From: Incurvaria masculella
Taxonomy: Eukaryota; Arthropoda; Insecta; Lepidoptera; Incurvariidae
Direction of reading: 5' to 3'
NCBI GenBank assembly: GCA_946894095.1
Contig: OX335653.1
Location: 16,001,001-16,065,000, forward strand
Length of the DNA: 64,000 bases
The notes beneath the pieces are model-generated. The model saw only the letters and a program-made list of their open reading frames with translations. It did not search any database and had not been told where the DNA came from. Below are positions 11,208 to 22,156 of this stretch, in pieces; position 1 is the stretch's first letter, and every line of letters begins with the position of its first letter. Made by a program: the position numbers and the translations under genes.

Positions 11208-12228
11208 TGCGGATTGTGGCTACCGCGACGGCCGTATAGTTATTTATTCGGTGGTATAGGTGTTTTAATAGTCCTATTTAATAAAGGACAAATGTGTCGC
11301 AGTAAAATAGCAAATGCCGACCTCCCGAGCACCCAAAACTTCGCAATGGTTTTGGATGGCGTATCTTCCCTCAAACTTGCATTTGCTCCCTCAGATGTGC
11401 TTTGTTCTGAAAATAGAGCACAGTTAGAAATTACCTTATAGAAATTATCGTTTTCTAAAGTGTAAAAAACTGATATAATAATAAAATTAAAAATAGTACA
11501 AACATACAATTTTTCTTTGATCTTTAAATAAAGCAACACAAAATATGCAAAGGGTAGTAACCTAATTAGGTTTAATTTTTCCCTACTGATTACTTTTTAA
11601 AAATTATCTCTTTGGTTTTACTTAACGAACTTGCAACGCCTAGCTTAATAATATTCATAAATTCAGGATGAAGATGGACTAAACGAAAGGCACTGTTTTG
11701 CCGACGTTGAAAACTTAGGCACTCAACCTTATGAGTGGTTGGCACTGACAAGATTCCACCGGATGCATTCATGTCCACGATGAGGGTTATAGGCGCCTTC
11801 AGACCGAGATACATATTTGTAGGAGGCTCCAATGGAAATGACTAGGATAGCACGGTTATCCCCTGATGACAAGGTCAGGCGAATTCTGAATCCACAGATT
11901 AAATTATATATTACGTATCAAACGACTGTCTTGGGAACATAATTTATTTGTACGAACTGACAATGTCAAATGACATTATATTTCCATAGGCAAAGGATTG
12001 TGGTATTGGACCTGTCAATATTTTCCCATTCTTGTCCATGGAGGTGAAGAATTTAAAAAACTAAAAAAAAAATTAATTTAATAAGTGTAAATTCTTCACC
12101 TGCATGTTCTTGTCCATCTATTAAATTCTCATCCATACTATACATATCGTCAGTGTACCGATACAATTCAAAATGTAAATGCATTTTTAAAAACCTTTTC
12201 GTGCTTAATGGACGGGTAAATACCCTCT
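11208..12228. other. 3' flank of SDR gene B, no gene recognised
   Basis: The 3' UTR of gene B should lie here; ATTTAATAAAGGAC with AATAAA at about 11279 is a plausible polyadenylation signal. A reverse-strand ORF at 11590-11832 (80 codons) shows no family I recognise. An imperfect hairpin with arms GGTGAAGAATTT/AAATTCTTCACC is at about 12045-12102. Confidence 0.4.
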
Positions 12229-12386
12229 AAGCCTGGTTTTCACCAAGTGCTGTTTTATTTTAATTAACACTTAAAGGGTTTTATTACTAAAGTGCTGATT
12301 ATCTTGTACTGGTATCGATTGGGAGATGGTTAGAAAGGCCCTTTAATGTGAGGATTTAGCTAATCAGTACTTGGTGGAAGAGACCA
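12229..12386 (+). mobile_element. MITE, AAGCCTGGTTTTCACC family, copy 1
   Basis: About 160 bp, starting AAGCCTGGTTTTCACCAAGT and ending CAGTACTTGGTGGAAGAGAC, roughly inverted. The inner block GTGCTGATTATCTTGTACTG is shared with the copies at 15218, 26043, 32166 and 34088. Confidence 0.8.
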
Positions 12387-13429
12387 TAAATCCTTCGAGG
12401 TCGAAAGGATTACTAAGTAAGCGTGCACTAAACCTCTTCAAAAGCACTATTTTACAAAAATGTATTCAGATGAAAACCAACAATTCTTTTTAACAGAAAT
12501 ATTTTCTAAATTTTTTTTTTTAATAGAATTTAAAGTAATATTTGTTTCATGAGTTTGCATCAATATGTCAATTTAAAATTGTTAGTCAATTAGAACAATT
12601 GAAATGCTGTTAGCTGATTTACTGTAAATTCCAATTAAAATACTGCCAGTTAAAATGAATGGTTTTATTTGATGTTTGTATTCCATGCATAACTCCATGA
12701 GCCAAGAATAATTAGACCGTCTCTTTACCATGGAAGACTGGATTTAAAAATTTGAACGAGAGGCCTCCTCGACATTTTAAGTATGGGTAAGAAATCTTGC
12801 AATACTCTTTCACTCAATAGTGCTTTCTTCTAATGTCGGAGGCCAAAGAACATTTTGTGTCGCTGCGTCAGCGGAATACGTAATAAACTGGGACTTTTTC
12901 GTCGATGTTCTACCATTTTTTTTCAGTATTCGTTCCGAATCGAACTGATGCGACGCACTAGTACCTTGCAAACCGTCAGTGGTTAAGGCGCTAGGACTGG
13001 CCAACTACTCGCGCCATACAAATGCACTTTTTAACAAATGTAATAATATGGTAGTGAAACGCTTCAGAAAATCCAAATAGAACTCCAGACTGATAATGGA
13101 TGGTTAATATTTTTTGATTCCATCATTTATTTAAATAATAATAATAATAAAAAAGTTGATTTTTCTCATTAGAAATCTGAAAGTAATTCGATTAATACAT
13201 ATAAGCAAAAACAGCATATATGCATAAACAAAACATTCTATTTGCTATTAGATTTCTACATTTAGTCAAAAAAGTTCGGAAATGGACACCGTTTCCGCAA
13301 TGTATTTTGTATAGAAAAAGGTAACATACATTAACGAAAATAGGTTGATTAATAGACAAGGAATCATATATTGTAAGAATGACACTTATAATCGTCAGAC
13401 ATAGTTAGTTAACTTGGGGGGCCTCGTCT
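12387..13429. other. AT-rich DNA, no gene recognised
   Basis: It contains a short (ATA)n tract at about 13134-13151 and a tRNA-Ser-like half-sequence near 12975-13000 (AGTGGTTAAGGCGCTAGGAC). No complete tRNA cloverleaf and no protein exon were found. Confidence 0.4.
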
Positions 13430-13842
13430 AACTTTGCGATTTGGCTAGTACCAGGGCCTTAACTGCGCGATTATTTGAGCGCTAAACCATAGTTTACTTC
13501 GCGCTATTATGGTAGCACGGACGTTTAGTATGGACGACGGAGCTGAAGCAGTTGTCGCGAGTCGGCTGATCTGAACGGTAGCGACCGAGCCGCGGCACAC
13601 GAAACGCTGCGCGCGCTCAGTTGCCAATTACGCGCGCAGACTCGCGAGAATCGTTCGAAATTTAAATTTGAAAAAGTTCATTCTAAATTTGAATCCTAAC
13701 TAAAATTTGTACTGTCGGTGCGACTGAGTTGCTATCGAATGTGGTTTCGTTCGGGATTGTAATTTATCTTATCTCTTCTCGTAGTTTTTAAACAATCTTT
13801 GAATAAACTAGATGCGAAATTAACGGGACATAAACTAAATAA
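13430..13842 (+). promoter_or_regulatory. Possible CpG-rich promoter and 5' non-coding exon
   Basis: A local GC/CpG-rich island (about 13440-13660) stands out in AT-rich DNA. It contains an arthropod-type initiator TCAGTT at about 13618 and is followed by a strong consensus donor GTAAGT at 13843. The coding part of the SLC46-like gene starts with an acceptor at 40079-40080, so it needs an upstream non-coding exon; this is one candidate, 26 kb away. No direct link can be seen, and the island could belong to an unseen transcript. Confidence 0.2.
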
Positions 13843-14799
13843 GTAAGTCTTCGTAACTTAAGATTTTTTTTCTCATGAATTTGCTTCGAAAGGATGGCAT
13901 ATAATGTAATATTTGTATATTGTATATTGTAAAGTTTCTGAAACATACAGACGCAAGGGTAACGACCATACGTAAGAAGGATTTATCACACGCAAACACA
14001 CAGAAGTGAGAACTAAAAATAGTGTTTTACAAATTTGATTTAATAAAACTAATTATAGTTGTTCTCGTTATTTTTAAAGTTCACAGCAACATACTGTTCT
14101 TTGAACTTGAATTTTTAAGCCTTTCTTGCGATGATAACTTTAATAAATAGTTTAATTGGCGAGCCTCTAGTCACAATCGTGACGACCCAGTATTGCTTCG
14201 CTAACCGGAAAGCTGTTGGTTAACTTTAGGAATGAGCAATCTATAAATTATAAATTAACTGTAAGTTTATTCACACTTATGCGAGCATGGCTTGGTCCAG
14301 TTTAGAGTTGAGCAAAACTATGTCAAATGTTACATGTTACAAAAAATAGCCAGCCTAGAACATGTATGTAATATAATAAATAATGAAGCCCTAAACCGAT
14401 GTTTTATCCATTAACTAATCAATTCTGATATCAGTATTATTGCTTGAATGATGAAAATTGCAAAATTAAATTTAGTTCGTCTTCGCTTTTTCATATTCCA
14501 ACCCGATAACGATGGAAAATCAATTAAATTACCGCATACATTTTTCCAGTTAAAAAAATGCAATATTGCAAACAAACTTGAGTGCGCAGATTTTAAATTA
14601 AAAAAAATCCTCCTAGAAAAAATCCTATCAGTGGTAAACTTTCAGTAATATATTAGTTGTTTTCCCATTAAAAATATATTTTTCCACGTTTTTTTTATTG
14701 GTGAAGGGTCATACGAGCGGGGATGGAAGGACGGGAGGTTCATTCGTATGGTTAGTCACTAGTTAGTCCATAACGTCTAACTGTAGTTGTTCGAATGCG
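13843..14799. other. AT-rich DNA before the duplication, nothing recognised
   Basis: No exon or clear mobile element was identified. The left breakpoint of the 5.8-kb tandem duplication lies at its right end. Confidence 0.4.
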
Positions 14800-15217
14800 A
14801 ATTCGGCACGCGCAACATCGCTAAATAGCATCCTGTGAAAGGTCAAGCAACATCGAATGTTCGTTGCACTAAACCTGTTAAGTTCTGCGTGTTTTTGGAA
14901 CTCGAGAAAATCACTGGTAAGCGAATTCGTAACCGAAGTCACTAGCCGGTGCTGCAAATGTTTGGTATAAAAGTTGCTACGCCGCCGCCCCCATACAATC
15001 GAACCCGGGTTTGCGGCCTGCCATTCTCGCTGAATCAAACAAAGGCCAAACATTTTTTTCTCTACTGTTATTCGAGCCAGTTTAGAATATTTCGAAAGAA
15101 AAAAATGCGCTTACGCAGATTTTGATTAATTTATGCTACATAAAGTTGCAAGGCAGATGGCTCTACAGAAACATGCGTACTTTGGATTGATGCGAATTGA
15201 TGGCTATATAACACACT

Positions 15218-15382
15218 AAGCCTGGTTTTCACGAAGTGCTGATTCATTTTAAACGATACTTAAAGGGCCTTTATTACTAAAGTGCTGATTATCTTGTACT
15301 GGTATCAATCTCGAGATTGTAAGAAATGCCCTTTAAGTGGTGGCGATTAAGCTGATCAGCAGTAGGTGAAAAAGGCCCTAAA
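15218..15382 (+). mobile_element. MITE, AAGCCTGGTTTTCACC family, copy 2
   Basis: AAGCCTGGTTTTCACGAAGT at the left, shared core GTGCTGATTATCTTGTACTG, and GTAGGTGAAAAAGGCCCT at the right. The same insertion recurs at 26043 through the segmental duplication. Confidence 0.8.
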
Positions 15383-16075
15383 CTGTCTTTAAATTAGCCT
15401 AAAATCTACATGAGAGCTATGTGATATACCAGAGCATTCCATGTACTACACGCCTACATTCAACTCTTTGGAAATGCTACCCGGGCGGGATCAATCCTAC
15501 GACTGTGAAGCAAGTAAGGAAGAAGACAGACAGTTTAACATACCAGGAATCGGAACCACGGCTAATCCCAACGGTCAAAAATGGTCACCAATCCAGAATT
15601 CAACCGCATACTCCTTTCACTTCTTCTACATGCATACATGCTCTTATGGTTGCATTGGGCACGACCTTAGCGCTTCTACTGCTTATATCTGTATGTCTTA
15701 TCCTCGGCTGCCCGAACACGATATAGTTTGACACACTTTCGTCCTGTAACCTTGTTATGTGATACTCTCGTTACTCATTACATCTACATGTTTTTTTTTA
15801 TGTTAAACACGTCATATCGACCAGCTTTTAAACTCAGGGTTAACGACAACCATAACATGCTTCTTTACAATAATTTCAAAGAACTCCCGGTGTTACTTTG
15901 GGGTAAATACCCAGGCATTGCAAAGTTTACCAACTCTATAGATAAAGAGTCTAAAGGATCGGTAGGTTCTTATAGGAGAATGGTACATAGTGAATGTGTG
16001 TGAACGGGCCCGAAGAAATAACGTTATCAGCTCCGAAGAACATTTTCCGTTGCACAGGCGTAGTCATAGAAGAAA

Positions 16076-16345
16076 GAGCGGCTCGTTAGCTTAGTAGCGT
16101 AGGGATTTGCCTTCCATATCAGAGATCTAGGTTCAAATCCCCGCTCCGTTTATGCACCATTTTCTGTCTCTTTCTGCGTTGGATAAGTGCATTTTTTTAC
16201 GAATTCGAGCTACTCCATGGTTCAAAATCTATGTAAAACTGGAGGTCCTCTTCGCCTACTTGGTGGTAGGGTTATGCCTGCCCGGGTTGGTACCATCGCA
16301 TTATAACACAAAATATGGTCGAAGCGGCAAAGAAAGTTCGGCGTG
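16076..16345 (+). repeat. tRNA-derived SINE with well-preserved tRNA-like head
   Basis: 16076-16147 resembles a tRNA. GAGCGG pairs with CCGCTC at the ends, a box-A-like TTAGCTTAGTAGCGTAG follows, and a box B GGTTCAAATCC lies at 16131-16141. The body GTTGGATAAGTGCATTTTTT and GCCCGGGTTGGTACCATCGC follows. The duplicate is at 26901-27170. It is more likely a SINE than a working tRNA gene because the body matches the dispersed copies. Confidence 0.8.
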
Positions 16346-16380
16346 TGTAAAATTCTGTGTAACTTATGACATTTGGTAAA

Positions 16381-16625
16381 TGTTCTTGTTATTTACTTAC
16401 TCTTGTTGTGTACTCTTGTATTTTCAAATTGGTTTGCCACCAAGCAGTGGCAAACAAATTTGTAAACTTAGACTAAGTGAACGTTGAAAAAAAATCAGGG
16501 AAGTTTCTTGCCAGTTCTTCTTCGCCGTGAATGCTGAACTGGCTAATGATAAAATATGACAAATCCGGGTGCAGTGTGCTGCCTGTGGATGATGAATAAA
16601 CAATAAACAATATGTATTTTTAAAC
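16381..16625 (-). repeat. Retroposon 3' tail fragment
   Basis: The block TGAACTGGCTAATGATAAAA...TGGATGATGAATAAACAATA recurs in diverged form near 33968-34030, 48765-48835 (inverse) and 56145-56215 (inverse), so it is a dispersed repeat. Family not identified. Confidence 0.55.
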
Positions 16626-17172
16626 CCCAAGTATGCAAAAGAATTTAAAAAATTGCAGAAATCTCCGATAAACCGTTTATAATAACCACGGAGGATAGAG
16701 GGAGAGAGGAGATGTTTTTAAATCATATTACTAAGGATCGCAGCGTGACACTGTGCGGGGAAGCGGGGGTAAATCCATTTTTTTGCGAAATCCATCTAAC
16801 GAAAAAATCGATATTCTGGTAGAAGCTATTCCGAGAGCTATTATGTGTGGTTACAAGACTACAACTAGATGGCGCCTTTACAATTTTTTTTCTATAAAAA
16901 AACCTTAGAAATTTAAATCTATGCTTTCGCGCGGATTCAAATAATTTTATTTTAGAAATGTCATTAAAATTTGCATCATGAGATCAATATTTCTTACCGT
17001 AAAACGAAAATAATTGCGCGCCATCTATCGGCACATAGCAAGAGCGATACATGTATACAATGCTCGAATATTGACTCAAATTATAAAATATGAGGTGTTT
17101 TACGGACAAATAAAACGTAATTCCACCTACAAACTTTAGATTATTTTGTCATGTGTAAAGTTTGCAACAATT

Positions 17173-17205
17173 GGACAGAGTTATGCAAAAACGATCCAGT
17201 CCACA
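17173..17205. repeat. Left terminal inverted repeat of the 5-kb transposon
   Basis: It matches the right end (22157-22189, inverse) over about 33 bp with two differences. The inner half TGCAAAAACGATCC resembles the subterminal motif TGCAGAAATGATTC found several times inside the element. Confidence 0.9.
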
Positions 17206-17737
17206 GAAACCTAGTTTTGAGATATAGAGGTTTGAAGTTCAACTGGGAAAAAAAAAATGTAGTACAGAAATATTCCACCAAAGTGTCGTTGCATGTTAGA
17301 GATGAATTTTTAAACTATTTATGTAGTTATTAATCCTAACTAAAAATAAACTGTATGAGGGTGAAATTTAAGGGTAAAGAGGGTTGGATCGCTTCTGTTA
17401 AAATATCACCTACATATAAAGCTGTATTGCAGAAATGATTCAAACTACACAAAATAAAACAATTTTTTTTTTCATGGACTATTGTTTATGATTCAGACAC
17501 AATTAATGCTTGCACATTAAAATAAAAACCTACAATATTAAATTGGATCACAAAACTGTTGCTCAGTTAAGTCACATACTTGCTAAAGTTATTAATTTGG
17601 AAAACTGAAAAAATTTGTTTGTGTGAATGGAAACTGAAAATATTGTAACATATTACTTATTTAAATCAACCTTTTAATAACAACATTAAACTTATTTAAC
17701 TAAATTGATAATCAGGATCTTATTGTTTGTTTAAAAA

Positions 17738-20700
17738 CTATTCATCTGGGACTGGAATGAAGGAATCTTCAACTTCTTCTACTTCGAAATCTGGGATACC
17801 TCCGAATCCATCTAAATCGTCTACTATGTTATTATTGCCCTTTAATTTTTTATAAAAATCAAGGCAATCTTTCGGTATAAGGTGGTATACCGATTTTAGG
17901 TCCTTCAATTTCGCAGGAGCAATGTCTTTACCATCAGGCCAAAGAAGTTTGAGCTTGTCTCTTTTTGGGTCAAAGACTGCAGGCCTTCCTCTAGCTGGAC
18001 ATTTCTTTACATCAACTTCAACAAATTCTTCGTTGAATGATTTTCGCATAAATATAGATCCCGGAGATTGCTTTCTGAGGCATATTTCTTTTGTTTGCAG
18101 CCAACTTATTTTGTTTTTATTTTTGTCGTGTTTTCTGTTTGTAATCATGTTTTCTAAACATTCGGATGAAAAGAAGTCATTTTTTGTCATTTTTACAACC
18201 ACATTTGGATTTTTTTTCTTGCAGTATTTCATAACATTAACATACTGATCGACGGTGTAAATCCTCTCATGCATTTTTAGTTCTGTTTCCACTTTTGAAA
18301 AATCTGTGTCATTAGGCAAAAAAGAATGCCCGGACTCCAAGAACTTATGATTGATTTCTAGGAGAGTTGGGTGAACATTAAGCACGCTTATTAACATTAA
18401 TGTTAATTTAATATTTCTGTTTTGACCTCCACATGTATCACTCCATAGAGTCAAATATTTTACATCTTTTTTTAAATATGTCTCTATGTGTTTGATCAAA
18501 CACGATCCGACTTCTTGGGCTCCCCTGCCTGCCTCCCCTTCAGCCCACACGTAGAAGTATCCTTTGTCATTTGAACCTGCGTGTATTCCACTGTTGTATA
18601 GCCACAGTTGACGTTTGTAAAATATTATGTTACTAGGTATGCGCGGCAGAGGAAGAGTCTTCTCCAGGTCAAAAGTTAGACATTCAAAATTTACATCTCT
18701 TTGGGCTCTTTCTAAGTCACTGTTCATCATTTTTCGTGCATTCTCAGCAAATTCTTGGTGCTTGCTGTGTAGAATTTTTATTTTTTCAGCTTCTTCTGGA
18801 GTTGCATTTTTTTCAGCAATAGTGAAAGCATCACATTTATTACAAGTGTCTTTTTTAATTTTTTTTGTTCGTAGATTAAATTTGCCCAAAAATATTTTTT
18901 TGTAAACTGAAAACGAAACACATTTATAATTTTCTCCAAGCTTAGAATGTATTTCCTTTTCATAAAGATAGTACATTTTCCCTTACGGTCATTCCCGTTT
19001 TCAAATACAAGGCATTCGTGTTTTCTCTACTATAGTGAGACTCGTATTTTGGTAAACTCTTTATGTGTTCTGTAACCAGTTTAATGTCGTTTTCACTCGT
19101 TTTATTCCAACCACCTTGAGACTCTCCTCGCTTGTCTTTAAGTAATTCTTCTCCAGAACGCATTTTATTGAGACTTGAGGTTATTTTTTGAGGATTTGTT
19201 TGGAGAGTCCCAACAAACATTTGCCTACAGACATTGACACCGCTTAAACTATATGTTCTGGAATACTCCTTTTTTTTACGACCTGTTCCAGATGATGTTG
19301 TGTATGAACGTTTTTTTGGATTTTCTCTAACACATGCAGCAATGTATAAAATTTGGCCATTATAGGATCCCACTCCATTATACTTTTTGAACTCCATCTC
19401 CCTTTTTTCAACTGAAACTCGTTCCCTACATTTACTGGAACATTTGCAATCAAAATCGATGAATTGTTTAGCCTCGATTTTTCTTTTCTTACTATTTGTG
19501 TATGGCAGATTTGAGTATTTCCTTTTTTTCATTTCCTTGCGGTCATATTGACCAAGTCTTCTTTTTCTTCCTTTTTTAGGTCTTCCTTCACTGATCGAAT
19601 CACCTGTCGATTCATTATCTCGAATCGAAGCAGGTGTTATGTCAGAAAAATTTATTGTATCGGGCATGTTTTCATTTTCGTAATTTTGATCAATTTCTGC
19701 ATTAAGATTAACATTAGTTGTTTGGTCATTGTTGGACGACAAGATCAATGGTTTTGAAGGTGGGTCTTCTTGGTCTGTTCTGCTTGTGCAATATGGCGAC
19801 ATGTTTTCGCATGATAGTGGATAAGACACGACATGTGGAGAGTTGATAACTTTTAAAGCTACGTTTTCCCCTTCTGTTCTCTCGTCTTGGTGATTTCCTA
19901 AAATAATATTACCAGTCGGATCTCCATTACTGGAAGATTTTAGCAGAATAAACGGAGAATTAGAAATTGACATTGGCAAAAGTGGATCATTCAGTAAAGC
20001 AGAGGTTTCACAGGAATTTTTACAGGGTGGTTCTTTGCATAAACATTGCGCATTTGCTTCACAACAATGAAATAACTTTGAAAGTGTTTCCTCCACTTCC
20101 TGGCTTGGGATATTTTCTGCAACAATTTTATCAGCTGCTTGTGGAAATTCGGCGGGCGGAAGCAAACGTATCATAGTGTTATTGAGTGCAACCTGAAAAA
20201 TTAAATAAAGAATGAAAAATTAAATAATCTGACTAAATAAATTAATTAAAATTCAAACATCCTAGGTATTAAAAATAAGTCTAGGACTGACTTTAAGATG
20301 CCCGCATGTCGAGCCGTGTGAAAGTTTATATGCATAATCAACTTATTATAAATAGGCAAGTGGTTACATCTTTTGTAAGATTTCCATCAATCGAATTGCA
20401 AGAGCTCGATGAGTATGTCTGTTCAAAGTTGGGATCCTTTAGACTGTCGTCATCAGAAAAATCAACCTCGGAGTCATCTTCCAACAGCCTCATCATTTTT
20501 CTAGTTTCTGGTGTCATTGGTGGTAACGGTGATTCACAGTAGACATCTGCAACACATACAGAACATTGAATGAGTTGATTACTTCATATTTTGTACTTAC
20601 ATCACAAAATATTTACAAACAAACATATGCTCTATTAACCAATTATTTTATTTATTTAATTATTTATTTATTAAAGAAACATTTAAGATAATATTAACCT

Positions 20701-21414
20701 TTTCCATCGTCTTTAGACGTATTTGCTTGTGGCATGATTATTTCCATCGACACGAGCGGTACAGGATATTTATCACATGCTTTATTAATTTCGTTTGTGG
20801 CCGTGGCGTCTTTCAGACGCTCCATAATTTTTCGACTTCTGTCCTGTCCAAAGAATTTTCTCTTTGACGCTGCAAAAAAAAAATTGTTAGTAAGGATTGG
20901 ATAGAGAGACTCGAATAAAATACTTTTTAATTCTTAGATTTAATTTTTTTTTTTTGTTTTTTATTTTACAGAGGCAAAATGTCATCATGAAACGTTCACA
21001 CTGTGAGCGTAGTGTGCGCTCCGTATCAATAGCCCAGAATAAATTATTTAAAAAATATATCATCACGGGTACCATTTATGGCTCTCGAGCACCGATATAC
21101 GGTCCCAGGGTACCTAGCGATTGAATCAACCTCGATTCGCCCAATTATGTTTTTAGGCACGCAGAATGAATTTTAAATAGACATTCTATAATATCTTTTG
21201 AAAATATTTAATACGTCTAATCCGCGTACATTTTATGGTCTGTAACGAACGGATAAGAATAGCACCCTATCTATTCCTTTTTTTTAATCAAAGATTTAAT
21301 TTTATGTGTTGGTTTTAAAAAGAGTAGCAGTCTGCACTTACTTTTATCATGTGCCATCTTATCCACATTGCGACTTTGAAGCCCCCTGGCTGCCAATATC
21401 TTTGTCCGCTTCAT
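17738..21414 (-). CDS. Transposase of the Sola/DUF7869 type, four exons, one frame break
   Basis: Read on the minus strand: exon 1 21414-21342 (MKRTKILAARGLQ), exon 2 20869-20699, exon 3 20546-20368 (acidic LEDDSEVDFSDDD then DPNF) and exon 4 from 20192. All have GT/AG borders and matching phases. Exon 4 holds a 404-codon frame (start 20174, with six in-frame codons before it) carrying a basic nuclear-localisation-like run (GRPKKGRKRR) and CKCSSKC. It then continues as a 412-codon frame (18976-17738) with CNKC, TFDLEKTLPLP, SDTCGGQNRN and GHSFLPNDTDF. Aspartates at about 103, 180 and 223/225 of the second part are plausible catalytic residues. The two frames overlap by 17 bp across AAAATG and one base separates them. 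The break may be a mutation, a sequencing slip or recoding. Total is about 960 residues. DNA transposase is secure; the superfamily name is an inference. Confidence 0.85.
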
Positions 21415-22156
21415 AATACTTCACACCATGATGTTATAGTTTTTCACAACAATTAACTCGACAGATACCCAATACGAAATAAAAAAGCATAAGGAACAAA
21501 AAGTTATTTGACAACAGCTGACACCTGACACTCCGGTAAGTATTTTACTTTGCAATATATTTGGGGCAGGCAAAGGCCATACAACCATAACATATATTAA
21601 AATATTGGAAACAAATAAGTGGATCTATGAAATAATGTTTTTTATGTTTAAACGTGACGTATTTTAAAATAAATCTTGTTATACTAGAAAATATAAACAT
21701 TGAAACATTTCTGAAATGTATTGGTATTATGAGCAAGGGCTATTATTAATTCTACTAAAATGTTCCAAAATACTTGAATCATTTCTGCAAGTTAGCATGG
21801 TTCGCATTCATTCAAAATTTCTAACCACTATAATGTTCCAAGCTACTTGGATCATTTCTGCAAACAAATAAAACATCGCAACAGGTCGCCGTTGGAAATT
21901 CAAGAACGTTCCAAGTAGCTTGGATAACATTTGCAAACTATTTTGTTGGAAACTAGTCATCATAGTTAATGTTCAGAAATGATTCAAGTATCATGAATCA
22001 ATTTTGTGTTTATAAAAACAGCCAAAATGCAATGTGTGTTGGATAAACACCTTAGTATTATGGCCTACCGTAGGAAAGTCATTTGGATCATTTTTGCTAA
22101 TGAAAATATGACCTCACAGGTATATTTTTCCATCATTATGTACATTTTTGACTTGT
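21415..22156. repeat. Transposon 5' non-coding region with iterated subterminal motifs
   Basis: Variants of TTGGATCATTTCTGCAA occur at about 21775, 21848, 21922 (diverged), 21972 (inverse) and 22083. Variants near the other end are at about 17382 and 17428 (inverse). Spacing is irregular. Their similarity to part of the terminal repeat suggests transposase-binding sites. A promoter for the transposase should lie in this region, but no core element is obvious. Confidence 0.6.

Noticed and set aside
12975..13000. tRNA-Ser-like string AGTGGTTAAGGCGCTAGGAC
   Set aside because: Only the 5' half resembles a tRNA; no box B, anticodon arm or acceptor stem closes. Probably a SINE head remnant or chance.
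13445..13627. 60-codon minus-strand frame in the CpG-rich island
   Set aside because: Composition effect of GC-rich DNA; no motif, and the region is better explained as promoter-like.
15421..16003. Series of + strand frames of 91-101 codons, repeated at 26246-26828
   Set aside because: Overlapping frames in different phases, no recognisable domain or splice structure; conserved only through the segmental duplication.
16076..16147. Possible functional tRNA gene
   Set aside because: Ends pair and box B is good, but the downstream sequence matches the SINE body found elsewhere and the anticodon arm is poor, so it is a SINE head.
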